A stretch of 64,000 nucleotides of DNA from Branchiostoma floridae (taxonomy: Eukaryota; Chordata; Leptocardii; Amphioxiformes; Branchiostomatidae), in the NCBI RefSeq assembly GCF_000003815.2, contig NC_049997.1, positions 16,020,153 to 16,084,152 of the forward strand, in the 5' to 3' direction. Below are positions 43,774 through 58,600 of this stretch, piece after piece (the first letter of the stretch is position 1; every line of letters starts with the position of its first letter). The notes beneath the pieces are model-generated. The model ran no database searches and was not told the DNA's origin. It saw only the letters and a list, made by a program, of their open reading frames with translations. The position numbers were made by a program, and so were the translations under genes.

Positions 43774-45313
43774 TTACATGCAAAGTTTCATTGATAAACA
43801 GCTTAGCGACACGACTGCAAAGAGTTTGACGTTGCTTCTTGCATTAGCCTGAAGCGCCACCGCGCGGCTTGTTGCATTATTGCAGCCCGGAAAGTCGTGA
43901 CAGTAAACGGTACAATCCGTCCCTTCGATTGGCTCCTCCATTTCGCGGCATCCCGCACCAACCTGGGTACGAGAGCAGCCTCTCGTGAACTGCGTAGTTC
44001 TGTCAGCTGTAGGAGAAAAATAAATATTGTATAGAGTTATCACAAACAATATCAATGGTTTGGAGATTCAATTTCTATTCTATTCTATGACTTAGGCAAT
44101 TTGAATATTAGTAAGCCCCCGTCCCAGCAACAGCCCTTGAGCCACACAAATTTTGTGCAATCACTCCAGCAGGGGGCTAGTCCACTGGGATAGTTGTGTG
44201 TGTTCAACTTCCATACTCCCTTCATATGCTGAATGCTAAGCAAACAAAGCAGTATGTATTCTTTTAATAGTATGACTCGGTCGGATCAAACTCTGCTGAA
44301 TGGAAGGTATAGTACTTATTTTGACGTTACGTCTACGTAATATGGATCATGTTCAAATAAAAAAAAGTTTTTAGAGATATTGAAAATAGTTGAAACAGTT
44401 TGAATTTTATAGATGTCCTTGTTACTTACCTATTATCTTCTCTTGCACATAACAGTATTTGGCTTGTCCGTCAGTGCACGGCTGAGCTTCGGCCGGGTTT
44501 GTGAGGTTTCGGCAACGATCGACATCTTCGGACGAGGAAGGCAGAGAAGTGGCAAAGCACTGAAGGCACTCAATTCCCTTCCCTGTCTTTACTAAAGGAT
44601 ATAGTTCAAGTTTAAGTTTATTGGTAGTAAGAAATGGAAACTTATTCTTGTCAATCTATTACAGAAAGAAATAGACGCATTTTCACAAAAATGCAGTCAT
44701 TTACCAATTTGAATGAAAGAAACTATTGACAAAATGTTTGATTTGCTGTTAATATTTGCTATTTTACTATGATTATACCCCTTTACTCTAACATTCTTCA
44801 TGTGTGTGCTTTTACTATTGTTGCTATTATTATCATTAGTATCCATTGTGTTTTTCTAGCTATATCTTTCCTCCATGTGCTCGACTTAGTTCTTCGATAT
44901 GATTCAATTGATTTATTTGGCTGTATAGTGGGAAATACATTTTTTTTACCCAACTAGAAGGAGGCTATTTTAAGGGCTAGCCCTCGTAACTATACAACAC
45001 ACAAAAACAGAATTAACGATACACGAGGTTTGTTTTTCGAACTAGGTTATACAGATAACGCAAGATACGGATAACTTTGACTACAGAGGTGATCTGTGTT
45101 AACAAGCTTGACTAGCAGTCGTACGATCTTTTAGCTGATAAAAAGTTCAACCGAGAAATATGCAAGTCCACAGAACACTAGCATCTCTAAGAAATCTTGC
45201 CCCATGACCCAAATACAAATCTCAGTCGTCGGCTCACCTAACGTTGCCATGACGACGGCTATGACGTAAGCGTGTCCACAGTTCACCTGGGAAAGTTTAA
45301 ACAGAGAAGACAA
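43774..45313 (-). CDS. Ly6-D: Ly6/uPAR-domain protein, about 153 aa, three coding exons
   Basis: Minus-strand coding exons: 45238-45313, 44430-44582 and 43774-44006, phase-1 introns. Exon 2 begins GKGIECLQCFATSLPSSSED and has an N-glycosylation site (NLT). Exon 3 carries TTQFTRGC, VGAGC, GTDCTVYC and FPGCNN. Ten cysteines fit the LU domain, although the last motif is PGCNN rather than the DGCN of the siblings. The end (SNVKLFAVVSLSCLSMKLCM) is less strongly hydrophobic than in the others, so GPI anchoring is probable but not sure. The start is uncertain: the open frame from ATG 45313 gives MSSLFKLSQVNCGHAYVIAV then VMATLG, but an acceptor-like CCCAG ends at 45287 within it. If that is used, the start lies in an unseen exon. 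Upstream on the same strand is Ly6-E. Confidence 0.85.
44110..44310 (-). repeat. Decayed SINE in Ly6-D intron 2
   Basis: AATCACTCCAGCAGGGGGCT, AACTTCCATACTC, GCTGAATGCTAA and TATGACTCGGTCGGATC follow the same order as in 40600-40840; the tRNA head is largely lost. Confidence 0.7.
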
Positions 45314-47180
45314 TAGTGCGCGATTTTTGTGTATTGTAAATCATTAGCTTTCAGAGAGCACAAAATAGGAAAGAATCAAAGGCTAGTAAGTAAAGAAGTC
45401 ATGTATATTTTACAAAATCAAAGCACAAATACGATTTATGGAGTGGTTATGCCAACAACTAGCGCAAGAAAGTAGTTAAAATGATAAAATCTTACTTAAG
45501 GTCTCTCGGTAACTTGACTAGTTTGAAAGCACAGGGCGAATCGTACACTAGTACTTGTGAGTGAAAATGTACAAGTTGAACTTTAGAAAGAATTTCTTAG
45601 TATCCAAAACACGTTTGTGGGTTGGGCAGGTCGCAAAAAATTTCTTTGTGTTTATACGTCTGAATTCACAAATATACATGGGAAAGACTGTCCATATTTT
45701 ACCCAATGGCAGTCATACGATACAAGAGCTATATTCTATATGAAAATTGACGAATTAACTGACAGATAGCTAGAAAGTTTTGTATTCTTTAAACTGTATA
45801 CATACCATTTTTTCGGCACCAATGTGAGTTGTGTTGGTGGGTCCTTCTAAAAACAGCCCAGATTAGAAAATCTACCTGTTGTCATCGCTCTAAAATGGAG
45901 CTTATCAGGACGATTCCATTTTAAAAGAAGGGTAAAACACTCACTTAGTTACCGTATATTACATGCATTCTTTGTTTTTATTACGAAATACAATAATTGA
46001 AATACTATCTGGTGCTAATATATGAGTATTGTCCTCTTGAGATTCATTAATGTACCAATACATAAGAAAGGCTTCATACGAAGATAGTTGGTATATCCCA
46101 ACACCCCCACGCAGGATGCACGAATGGTTTGCCCCGTCTTTCACCGTAGCCTACAATAGTACACTGAGAATTCACAGTGCTCTAACCGTACTTGGCAAAC
46201 ATAACATATGTAAATAATTAATCACTACTGCACACAGGTTTTTATGTGAGTCTTTCCACTCAAGGGCCTACAGTTAAATAGACCTACCCCTATCGTCAAA
46301 ACGGGGATATGCAAATAAGAGATCTGACGAACGTGCAGCCACTGTCTTATTGGTCGAACCGTTAATTGATATTCTCGCATTGATTAAAATTCTAATATTG
46401 ATGGACAATCAGAAACGATCCATTAAAGCGACCCATTTTTTGTAAAGGGCTTTTTTACGCTTGTACGTGTATTCAGGTCCGTATGATTTCCGTATTGACG
46501 AAATTTTGCGGAGAATAAATTGAGCTGTTGTTCACTCTTTATCCACTTTTGCACAACCTGGTCATCTAACCGAAAACTAACATGCCTCAAACTTTTATGA
46601 GCATGGTATAGGCCATACGGACCTCATTAAACATATACGCACGTATGAACCCGGCTTAGTGTAATAAGAATGTATACGTATGCTCATCCACTAGAGATAG
46701 ATAAGATACTTTTTAAAACAAGATATACGTATATATATTATATTGGTTCAGGAAAGACTCCGCAAATAGATTTAAAAAGCGTATACATTGGAAAGCCAAG
46801 TTTACTTTATTTGTAACTATAAGTGCTCTCATTAATAGGCTGTAAAGCTTTTCGAAACAATTAAAGCCATCTCCTGGGAGATTGCAACATCTAGAAGGCA
46901 TTAAAACATTTGAATCCAGTTTAAAACGTGGTAATTTAATAAATTAACTTAGTTAAAACTTAACATACTGTCAAGTCTCTATGCTTTTTCGCTGCCTAGA
47001 GAAATACTGATCTCAGATCCCTTTTTGTATTTGGAACATACAAGTCACTACAATAGGAAGCTAGTCCACTATCATCCATATAGGCTCTTTCTCATAAGCT
47101 CTTTGTGCTAAGCAGGGATAGCAGTACCTACCATCTTTAATTCAATTTAAATTTAACTATACTATTAGAAATGCCATTGA
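45314..47180. other. Space between Ly6-D and Ly6-E
   Basis: No further exon seen. Contains the foldback element at 46444-46657 and a probable SINE relic at 47035-47135 (GAAGCTAGTCCACT, TGCTAAGCAGGGATAGCAG). Confidence 0.5.
46444..46657. mobile_element. Diverged foldback element, TTCACACGTGCG family
   Basis: GTACGTGTATTCAGGTCCGT at the left matches the inverse of ACGGACCTCATTAAACATAT then ACGCACGTATGAACCCGGC at the right, parallel to 37373-37683 and 40443-41095. Confidence 0.65.
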
Positions 47181-47187
47181 TTGTTTA

Positions 47188-48919
<1,732 letters not shown>

Positions 48920-48949
48920 ATCTTGTCAACAGATATATCGATGACCTGA

Positions 48950-49600
48950 AAGATAAATTTCAAAAATACATTTTGATAAATAAATAAATAAGAAATTAGA
49001 TAGCATCATATATTAAAAGCAGCGTAGTATCAATTCGTCAGACTTTGTTGATATCCAAGAGATCATAGGAAGACATTGAAATATACATCACTTAACAAAA
49101 TTGAAGGCATATACATTTATGATAAAAAAACACGGATAAGGAAAAATAAAACACATCGATAAGCAAACAAAAGAAAACGTACTCAAACAAGTTCTCAACA
49201 AATACCAAATTTGGACGGTTAAAAACAACAGAAAAGGGTTGTCATTTTTCTGTTGTTTGAGCATACTCACATGAATAACCAATCCAATAGCATCAATCCT
49301 TCAACGATCGGCATTTTATCAAGACAAAACAATTCAAAGACTAGAACTCACCGCTAAATTCCACCTCAGTTTCAGCCTCCAATGCAACCATTAATTTATC
49401 GTATTAACTTTAGGCATCAAGCTAACATTCTATATCTCTTGCGAATGAAGAAACGTAAAGAAATACCAACAATCTAATCCTTCAACCTCTTTTATGTTAA
49501 AGGAATCCGTACTACAATGGCCGGATACACTCCTTTATATGTCATTCCACTAATATGTTACCCTTTATTCCCAAGGGTCTTTCTATTGATGGCGGTGTCG
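48950..49600. other. 5' flank of Ly6-E
   Basis: An acceptor at 48946-48947 implies a noncoding first exon of Ly6-E somewhere in this region; I could not place it. No other gene seen. Confidence 0.4.
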
Positions 49601-49605
49601 CACGG

Positions 49606-49819
49606 TACTGTAAATGCATTTAAGTTCGCGGGGATTTAATTTCGCGCTGGCGGGAAAAATGACTTTACGCGGTGGTTTTAAGTTCGCGGTAGCACCTTGC
49701 AATGTTAGTGTTTTACTACCATGGAAAATGTTCGCGGTGGTTTTAAGTTCTCGGTGTGAAGCGGCCACTGCGAAAACCGTGAATATTAATCCACCGCAAA
49801 AGTTTCTCCATTTACAGTA
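49606..49819. mobile_element. Mariner-type MITE with TA target
   Basis: TACTGTAAATGCATTTAAG at the left and TTTCTCCATTTACAGTA at the right are inverted, with TA at both borders. The interior repeats TTTAAGTTCGCGG three times. Confidence 0.75.
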
Positions 49820-51400
49820 TTTCTAAAAGGTGGTTCGGAGATTGAATGCTTCTTTTGGTAACCTAGTTACATTGCTTCTATTGTTCGTAGCCCTCCGCCT
49901 AATGTGGCGGTGAATAAGATATTAGGATCACGTTTTGTGTCCTTTGAAGTGGGATGACGTGCACTTTACGAGGAAGTACTGCAGTGGAACGCCAGGTGGC
50001 GCCACAGTTCTATGGTAGTCACAAGAATAGACCGGTCTCTCTGTACACATCGTTTTGAAGGCAAAATCTTGAAGTGAATTGTGAAAATACGAAAACCTTG
50101 AAAGTCTTAGTTAATAAAAACGACAAAATGGCGGAAAGGGAAGATTTATCGAAAGACTTTTGCCATCTGAATAGTCACGCAAACTCTCGCGAGATGTAAT
50201 TGGAATTTGATTGCGTGACTTCGCTGAGTAATCATACATTTATAATGATAACAGTTCCATTATTGACCATAATGCCTGGAATGTTCTAATCGTCAATTTT
50301 TAATTTGAAGGAGCAAAGTGGGTGGGGTGGGGTTCTTAAGATTGGTCACAGTACAGGTTTGATGGTATTTTCCCCATTAGTTAAAGCATTTAGGAGGACG
50401 GTCTATAGTGATCACCTGTCTTTTTTGAGCCCATTGGCGCATGGCTGGTCGCTATAGATATGTTTTATTGTAGACCAAGTACTACATATTTAAAGAGGGC
50501 TTGATTCTAGCTTAATGTACGTGCGTTCGCACAGCATTCACTTAAAGTCAATTTTTTCCTCCGTATATGATTATTCTATTTGTTCATTTGTACTTGTACT
50601 TGACGAACAGTTACCTTGTGTGTGCTTCTTCCAATAAAGAATTTATAACAAGAGAGAACCTCTTTGTTTCAGTATCAATCGTACGGCTCTAAATTCCTTC
50701 TTATGGCAATCGTTTTGTCAACTATTTGCGCTATTAGCCTATCCCTATATTATGATCTTCTACGCACATTCCAAACAGTACAAAAGCGGAATAGAAATTA
50801 TTGCAAGTCATGCCCAACCCTTGCTGCATGCTGAACAGGCTGTTTCGAGTGTTGACCTAATCTGTCTCAACCCTCATATTTATGCCAAACTTCCTGGTAA
50901 AACGACGACATGTAAACTGTACACCTTCCGTCATTTCTAGACCGTGTACTATTCACACATTCAACACTATTCACAAAAACCACACTACATCACTACGATA
51001 GTACACTTCAAAGTCAAGATTCAGAAAGAGAAAATGACCCACAGTTTCTGTCTTTTCCAACCGGCTCTTGTGAACAATTCTCGGACGATAATTTTTCTTC
51101 CCAGTTGGACATCCGTTGGAAATACCATGGGTAGTTTAGCTATAGGTTCTGGTATGTTCCAAAATGTAATAGCACACGTGGCGATTATCACATACTTACT
51201 TTTGTATCGGAACACTGAGCTCAAAAGCTGTACAAGCAAAGCGTTTGGCAAACGATTGAACTTGTGATTTATAATTTGTGAGAAAGTTTCGTTCATGTGC
51301 ATGTGTGGTGGTATTGTTAAAGTACAACAAAGGCTTTGGGTGGGGTGTAAAAGTAGCCATTTTGATAACTGAGGAAGTCATATTTTGTGCGCGATTATAC
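49820..51400. other. Intergenic, no gene recognised
   Basis: A 23-codon frame at 50128-50199 (MAEREDLSKDFCHLNSHANS) starts at AAAATGGCGG and overlaps TCTCGCGAGA at 50185-50194, a known core-promoter palindrome. It may be the start of a spliced gene, but no continuing exon was found. Confidence 0.35.
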
Positions 51401-51403
51401 TTG

Positions 51404-51945
51404 GGCCACAGCAAGTAAATTTTATGGATGACATCCTCTGCAGACTGCAAAAATAGTGCGATAGGGCGAAAAAAAACAAGATGGGTGAAAAAAACAACAA
51501 GATGGCTACATTTTCAAAAATAGGCACCATAAAGTGGCGATGTCTGTTGTAACAAGATTGAAATTGAAAAGGATAAAACATGGTATCAGAGCCAACAAGG
51601 CATTCATTCCTGTATTCAAGACATGTACTGGTGTGGTAAAAGTGACGCTAGTGTGGTAGACTGGCATCACCAACAAAGTTGGAAGCCACACTCATAGCTT
51701 CCATATTGGTGTCACTTTTACAGCTATCCAATAAGTTTAATTTCTAAAACTACAGTCCTGGGAACCTCGCAAGTGTCACTTCTACAAGTACAATTATTAG
51801 GCTACAAGACCACATATCTGCTCATTTTGGTACTTTATCGTCATGTTGACCATCCCTGTAAAAGAAAAAAGTCTTTTTTTTCTGAAAACAGGCGAAAATT
51901 AAATGCGCGCGCTGATGTCATCCATAAAATTTACTTGCTGTGGCC
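51404..51945. mobile_element. Harbinger-like MITE, GGCCACAGC family, uninterrupted copy
   Basis: GGCCACAGCAAGTAAATTTT and its inverse bound the element; TTG flanks both sides (51401-51403 and 51946-51948). It matches 34803-35699 but lacks the inner insertion. Confidence 0.88.
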
Positions 51946-52060
51946 TTGCTTACTTTTGTTAGTTCAGACCCCTGTAGTTGTTATTGCTACAGAGTTCGTT
52001 AAGTTTCCTTGCTGTTTTCAGTAGCAGTGTATTATTTTTACAACCCTTCCCATTTTAATG

Positions 52061-52275
52061 TAGTCTCTACCAGACTCCGGTCCGGTCGAATATGTAATAG
52101 TGGACTTTGGTCAAGTTAGGAATAAAAGTCTAGTAACAGTTAACTGGCCTAGGAGTGAACTGACCGGCCCCAGATAGCTAGATAGACTGAAATCCCACGG
52201 CAACTTATTTGTCCCTATTTGGCCAAATTCTTATTGTTTTTTTATCCAGCTGACACGTCTGCTTCGAGAATACCT
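52061..52275. mobile_element. Diverged hairpin MITE
   Basis: TAGTCTCTACCAGACTCCGG at the left resembles the ends of 37431-37622. The right half (AACTTATTTGTCCCTATTTG then ATCCAGCTGACACGTCTGCT) recurs at 54500-54582. Confidence 0.55.
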
Positions 52276-52739
52276 TTAACTTGCTAGAGACGCCTCCTCC
52301 AGGTACATCCCTTGAAGTATGAATGGATAATCCCAACTTTACATAGAAATGACCGAATATTAGAGTTACGTCAGCTGTTTGGGTTTCTTTTAGTCCTTTG
52401 CTACCGAACATAACATGCAAACGTCACAAGGCGTTAGATACTGGTACTGATATCGATTTTGAATAGTAGGCACAATCTGCGATCGCCAGACCGAACTGTA
52501 AGGTTTGATACACTCATCACTTCAAAAAGGACCCCTATTCTTCAGGGGTCTGTTTTGTACCCTCCCCTCCCCCGCCCAATGCGGGCATTGTACCCTGTCG
52601 GCTTTCAATGGTACTTAAGACGAACTTTCTTTTGATATCTCGTTTTCTTTAACTTTGTGATTTTAGGACACCTGGCGAAATTTTAAGTTGAAGTTATATT
52701 CTTTATAGTCTTTTTGAACACGTTATTTCTACCACGTAC

Positions 52740-52960
52740 GTACGTCCCTGTGGCGCAACCGGTTACCCAGTCCCGCTGCTAGGCCTTGTACCTTGTACTT
52801 TGTACCTTGCACATTGTACCTTGCACCTTGGACGCTTTAAATATCTGGTATTTTTTGCCATCTGGATCGATTTCCATAAATTCGTGGCCGTCATGAGTTC
52901 GATCGGGGGTCGGCTCAACTCGGACATGTTGTAAGGCATTGCATTTATAATTTCGGATGG
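52740..52960 (+). repeat. SINE-like repeat with a TTGTACC minisatellite
   Basis: GTGGCGCAACCGGTTACC (box A) is separated from GAGTTCGATCGGGGG (box B) by tandem TTGTACC/TTGCACC words at 52786-52830. Confidence 0.5.
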
Positions 52961-53214
52961 GGACGTAAAGCCAATCAGTCAGTCAGTCATAGTCATGCGG
53001 TGTATTACAGCACCGTTGGGGTTATACCGCCCCTTACGGGGTGGCACACCCTTTCTTCTAGCTGAATACAAGACGGGGATGCGCCAGGTCTCCCGTCAAT
53101 ATCCCCGTGTATGAGAGAGCTTGAAGCAGGTCCCTACCAGTGATTGCAGTTTATTTTATTTTTTCTCAAATTTGAAATTTTATTTATTTTCTTTCACCTC
53201 AAAGGCGTGGCCTC

Positions 53215-53400
53215 GCGTGTGGCGTATTTGGTAGAGCGTTCGACTCGGAATCTATAGGTCCTGAGTTCGATCCCCGCCGTGCCCCCGACGTATTGCCCTT
53301 GGGAAAGGCACTTTACACGACCTTGCTCACTTCACCCAGGAGTAAAAACGGGTACCTGACTTCGGTCGGGGAAATAAAAGAAAAGACTACAGGTCTTTAC
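53215..53400 (+). repeat. tRNA-derived SINE, best-preserved copy
   Basis: GTGGCGTATTTGGTAGAGCG (box A) and GGTCCTGAGTTCGATCCC (box B) are followed by CCTTGGGAAAGGCACTTTAC and ACCTGACTTCGGTCGGGG. The same body follows at 58800-58870 and, decayed, at 4760-4830. Confidence 0.8.
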
Positions 53401-53409
53401 CTCTGTCCG

Positions 53410-55660
53410 TGCTGTCTATGTGGCACTATTAATTTAAGTTAAAAACTTGAGTGCAGTGCCACATTGTCCTCGTCTGTCCAAAAAGCAAATAGAAAAAAAA
53501 AAGACCCCATAGAACATTATCTCAGAATCATACCTATGCTCACAAGGAATGTCTACTATTTGCCTACGGACTTTGTACTGTTGTTCTTTCACATCAACCG
53601 ACACAACAAAAATCAAAAGTTCCCATAACACCCCACTTACTGATACCCAGTGCTACAAGATAAGGGGTACCATAATGACGTCATTTGTACCCCCCCAGGG
53701 TCTGGTTATGACGTCATTGAGAACTATCGATCAAACATAGACATGAGAGACTACAAAGCATGTCTGGTCTTGTTTGAGGTTTTTATTGACACAGTAAAAG
53801 CTGGCATGACGATATGTCTACCACACGGGTAGCTGGGGCTATACCACGTGCACTGAGTGGCACTGTACATTCCTTGTTCTCTTTTCTAGTAGAAACCTAG
53901 ATACCAGATCACAGCCTGATCTCAATACACCTTTCTCACGTGGTGGCCATAATAGATTAAAACCAATGCCAATGTGGCCAACAAAAGACTGTCTATCATA
54001 ATTCGTATTTTCCCAGAACTATCTTAGAGTGGGATTTTGTTATCACCAAGCACAGTAGGAGCATCCTATCTGGATAGTTTTATAGAACGCTTACAGATAG
54101 ATGTGCAAAAGTTAAAGGTGTGACGGATCGTTCATTGTAATATAACCAGCTGCTGCTGCACCGCGTGCCTGTGAAGCTGGTGTGTTACGCCGAACGGCAG
54201 CTATACCGGCTATATAGATACAGATACAGAAAATGTCCAGACTTTGCATGATGTACAAAATGACCAATAAACTGGTACCGGTGGACGTACCAAATGTAAG
54301 TATCTAATACCAGCTCTTTTCCACTAGCCTGGATACCAGACCCCAGCTTGATCTCAATACCGTTGTCTAACTCAAGGGGGCCTACCGTCGAATTTTTTTG
54401 ACACAGTCACACATTCTGGATAACTTCGTTCTTTATTCACGATCAGGTTTTATGTCATATCAGCAGCATCCGACGTTTTGACTGACTGAAATCCCATGAT
54501 AACTTATTTGTCCCTATTTGTCCAAATTCACCTCTTTTTTTCAATTTTTATTTTTAAATTTCATCCAGCTGACACGTCTGCTAGGAGACTACTCCATACT
54601 GCAGCTAAGGTCGGTGCTAACGATGCGACCCCAAACGTAAATAAAGAATTATCATACATGCAATCCCAAACGTAACGTCAGCTTTTGACTTTACAATATA
54701 CTAGTACAATCCTCGTTACGAATAGAAAATAAAAATTGTTTCATACAGTGATTTTTTTTTTGCAACCTATCTGACTAGATTATTCACTCACTCTATTCAA
54801 TAACAACACATTACACATATGTAGCAAACATTGATCATTCTTTTTGTCACATTACATCATAAATAACAAGTTTCAACATATAATTTAAATACGGTTCGTA
54901 TAAAATAGATACCTTGTCAGAGTACAAAAAAAGATATTACGTAGTTGGTCCCAAAACGGGTCTACACGTTTGTATGTAGCATTAGTTGCAAGCAAAACAA
55001 ACTCCCTTTTTACATGTCTTTAACATAGATATACGTTTAACTCATTGCAAAATAACTTAAGATTTAATAAATAATGATAAATTAAAACGTTATACATAAT
55101 AAATCCCCAAGTTCAAACCTTCTCAACAAACAGTCCGTATGTAACTTAAGGGGAATTGGCCACTTTAAAATGGTCACTTTTAAATTGCTTATGGTCATTT
55201 CTATGACTTGGTGCTTTGTTCTTGAGATATTGTGCTTCAAGCAAGAAGGCCTCGTCCCCAGAGCACTATGGGTGACTCTCAATCCCAGGCTACTACTATG
55301 CTGACAAATGCACAAGTATATCACTACCTCATCCATAAGAAAACAATTTTTACCGAAGTATTGTCATGATATGTACCCATTTCTAACAGACATTCCACTC
55401 ATTTCACACGTAGTAAGCGTTTGAGCGCTCCGTCTTACTTGAAATTCAAATCAACCAATCACCAAACGTTTTGAAAAGTGATAACCAATAAGCTATTCTC
55501 ACACGGATCACGTGGTACCTGGGTATGATATTTTGAAGTATGCTTCTTCTACACCTTCGTTGAGAAATTTTAGCCCTTACAACATTCATGGCCGAATTTA
55601 TACTGGCCAAACGTTTACATATTCCTGAGATAGAAACATATCATCTCTTGTCCAGCAAGG
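53410..55660. other. Intergenic downstream of the SRPBCC-like gene
   Basis: No gene seen. 53663-53715 has a hairpin around TGACGTCA (GGTACCATAATGACGTCATT, inverse partner TTTGTACC). 53885-53935 and 54325-54365 share ATACCAGA and CTGATCTCAATAC. AT-rich sequence from 54700 to 55080. Confidence 0.5.
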
Positions 55661-55671
55661 ATTTCCATTGT

Positions 55672-58600
55672 TCACGATAAATAAGAAGTGTACATGTGAA
55701 AGACTGGTTTGATTTCAAGCGACTCTTCCAGTAACATTGAGTGGTAGTAATGGTTCGGAAGACGGCCCATGGGCAAGTTGTCTATTCTGTAACCCCGTTC
55801 CAAGAGGGCCTTCATACCTCCCAGGATCCTATGGTGTGCCTCACCACCCTTCCATATGGTAAAGTGCGCGTACATCCACGGCAGGCGAATGCGACTGGTG
55901 TCTGTGACGAGGGTGCCGTTGGCTCCGTTGCGTTCTGCTGCGCGCAGGGAGAAGCACTGCTGGGCCAATAGCGTGCCGTCTAGGACGTCGTAGGATGAAC
56001 GGATCTCTCCAAGCGGCCTGAACAGGACAAGAACATGATAGAGTTAGTACCAAGAAGCAACTGGTTATCATTTGTATTTTAAAAAGATTTCAAACCACTT
56101 GTATATTTTACACGGGAGTGAGAGAGTAGTTGAGTCGATGGGTGAGTGAGTGAGTGAGTGAGTGAGTGAGTGAGTGAGTGAGTGAGTGAGTGAGTGGGTG
56201 AGTGAGTGAGTGAGTGAGTGGGTGAGTGAGTGAGTGGGTGAGTGAGTGAGTGAGTGAGTGAGTGAGTGAGTGAGTGAGTGGGTGAGTGAGTGAGTGAGTG
56301 CTTGAGTGAGTGAGTGAGTGAGTGAGTGAGTGAGTGAGTGAGTGAGTGGGTGAGTGAGTGAGTGAGTGAGTGAGTGAGTGAGTGAGTGAGTGAGTGAGTG
56401 AGTGAGTGAGTAGGTAGAGGAACAAACCAGACATGCATTAAACAATTTAGTAGATTCATACAATTTGCAAGCAAATACACAATATCAACATTCCCATAGT
56501 CTAGCCTATCAAACTATTGCTATACTAGTATATGGTAACCAGCCCTTCCAGCTCTGTCCTACCACTTTATGTAATCAAACACAACAGGGTATCTGCTATT
56601 TTATCATCCGCTTGGTCAAGGTCATTGACCTTATTTTGTTGGCAGAGGATGAAGATGAAGAAATAGAGCAAAAACAATATTTTCTTTCCCTTATGTGAAG
56701 GTAAATATAAAAATGCATTAATTCCATAAAAGAAATTGTGTCAAACTACTCACTTCATGAACCGCGTGTGAACAGGGAAGACCAGTGCATCCTCGTACAG
56801 TCCGAAGTAGTCGACCTTCTCTATGTTGGTATATTTCACTTCCTCGTAGCCGTCCATACCCGTACTCGGCGTGAGGTTGAAAGCGCCGACTCTGGAAAAC
56901 ACAACAAAGAATACATTTTTACATTTCTGGTTCTATAAACATTAAATTTTGTACACAAATAATCTTAAAATTTCAAAACTTCTTACTGCAGTGGATCAGG
57001 TGTGGTAACTAAGGTGGTTTGTAGTTAGGTTGGTGACTTCAGAATATTGTTGCTATTTTTTATCATGTCCATGTTAAATTCCAATTGTATTTCCCTTGTC
57101 TCTGTTAGCAGGGCTAGTCCTTTGGAATAGCCACAGGCTAGTTGGGAAATTCTGGCTAGCTGTGTGTGCTGAACAGCCTAACCAATAAATAAAGAAAAAA
57201 TCTCAAAATTTTGTGTCACTAAAAAAGGCAAATTAACACCTATTTCTTCACTCGACCCGGATAAACTGAATGAGTATCTAGCTTAGTTTTAAGACGTCCT
57301 ACAAGATTGGACGTTTGACGTAATTGGGTGTATTAGAGAACCCACCACACTTATCAAAATGAGTAGGGGTCCTTCTCAGTGTGAGTGGATCAAACCTTAG
57401 AGTCTGGTCTTCGGGTTAAATCTTGAAAAGGTGATAGTCTCCTTTTGTGTTAATCCTTCCACAAATGTGGTAAATCTACTAAGATGAATGTACTAGTAAA
57501 AGTCCTTTTTCCATCCTTGATCTTGAACTTTTGTCGAAAATTTGCTCGTTGTACCGCATACTATATTTAGTAAGGTAACGTAATATTTTACATTCACGAA
57601 GGGTGAATGTCATGGCATGCTTTGCTACTAGTTTATGAAAAGCCAACCGGTGTGAAAAAATGTTCCTACGGGTGTTCTCTCCCAAAGACCACAAGTGAAC
57701 TCACCGTAAAACAAAGAAACATTGCCGTTTAGTATTTTCCGTCAAGATGTTATTACAATGCATGTTGTTTATTTTTGTGGTCTATAGGGTTTGACATGAC
57801 AAGACCTTAGCTTGTTCAGTAAATGATCCTTAACATCAGTACAGCTTAAAATGCTTCGCATTGTGTGTTAGAGTTTTATAAAAAGGCAACCCAAAACGAT
57901 GTTTTCTTTTCGTAGTGCCCTAGAATAAACAAGTTGAGGTTTGCGTACGTCAATGATTCTATGGTACCCTGGCCCCTGCATTGACTGGCGTTGATCTGGG
58001 TTACATTTCGATGCTTTCACACGGATGCATGACAGGTAAAAGTCGTTTATTTTCCTGTCAATCTTTTAATGGAAATCAAATGAGGTGTTAAACGAAATAA
58101 ACTTTCCCAGGCCATCCGTATACGAGCTATTGCATTGCAGTACCATACACGGTATAGTGTACATGTTGGCTTGGCTATAGTAAAAATAGGGCTGCTACTC
58201 CGACTAAAGGACTTGAAAGAAAATAATGATAATCCGAAAAGAGTGTTGACTGTTGGAGGAAAAATGTTTTATGGTGCTTGAACAGTTTGTGCATTAAAGA
58301 AACAGTACTGGATGTGTAATAAATCATTGATACTTAGTCTAGTAAATTACTATCTATATTACTATTAGTATTCTTTTAGATTGACAAAGAAGTAACACAC
58401 ACATACAAACAAACAAACGCACATTCCGACGAAATGAGAAAAGAAATATCAATTCATCACGAGGTACTAGTATATTTTAATTGCCTATACATTGGTTCTA
58501 TTTGCACACGCATTTGCACACGTTCTCTTGGTTCAAAGTCCAAAAAAAGCTTTCGAACCGCGAATTGTTAGTCTCAAAATATATGCCAAGGCAAGAACTT

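Noticed and set aside
53215-53290. Functional tRNA gene
   Set aside because: Box A and box B are present but no acceptor stem closes, and a SINE body follows directly. The same holds for 6083, 7328, 8688, 25020 and 40750.
56068-56480. Ser-Leu-Thr-His repeat protein of 131-133 aa
   Set aside because: Three open frames of the TGAG array; open only because the unit lacks stops.
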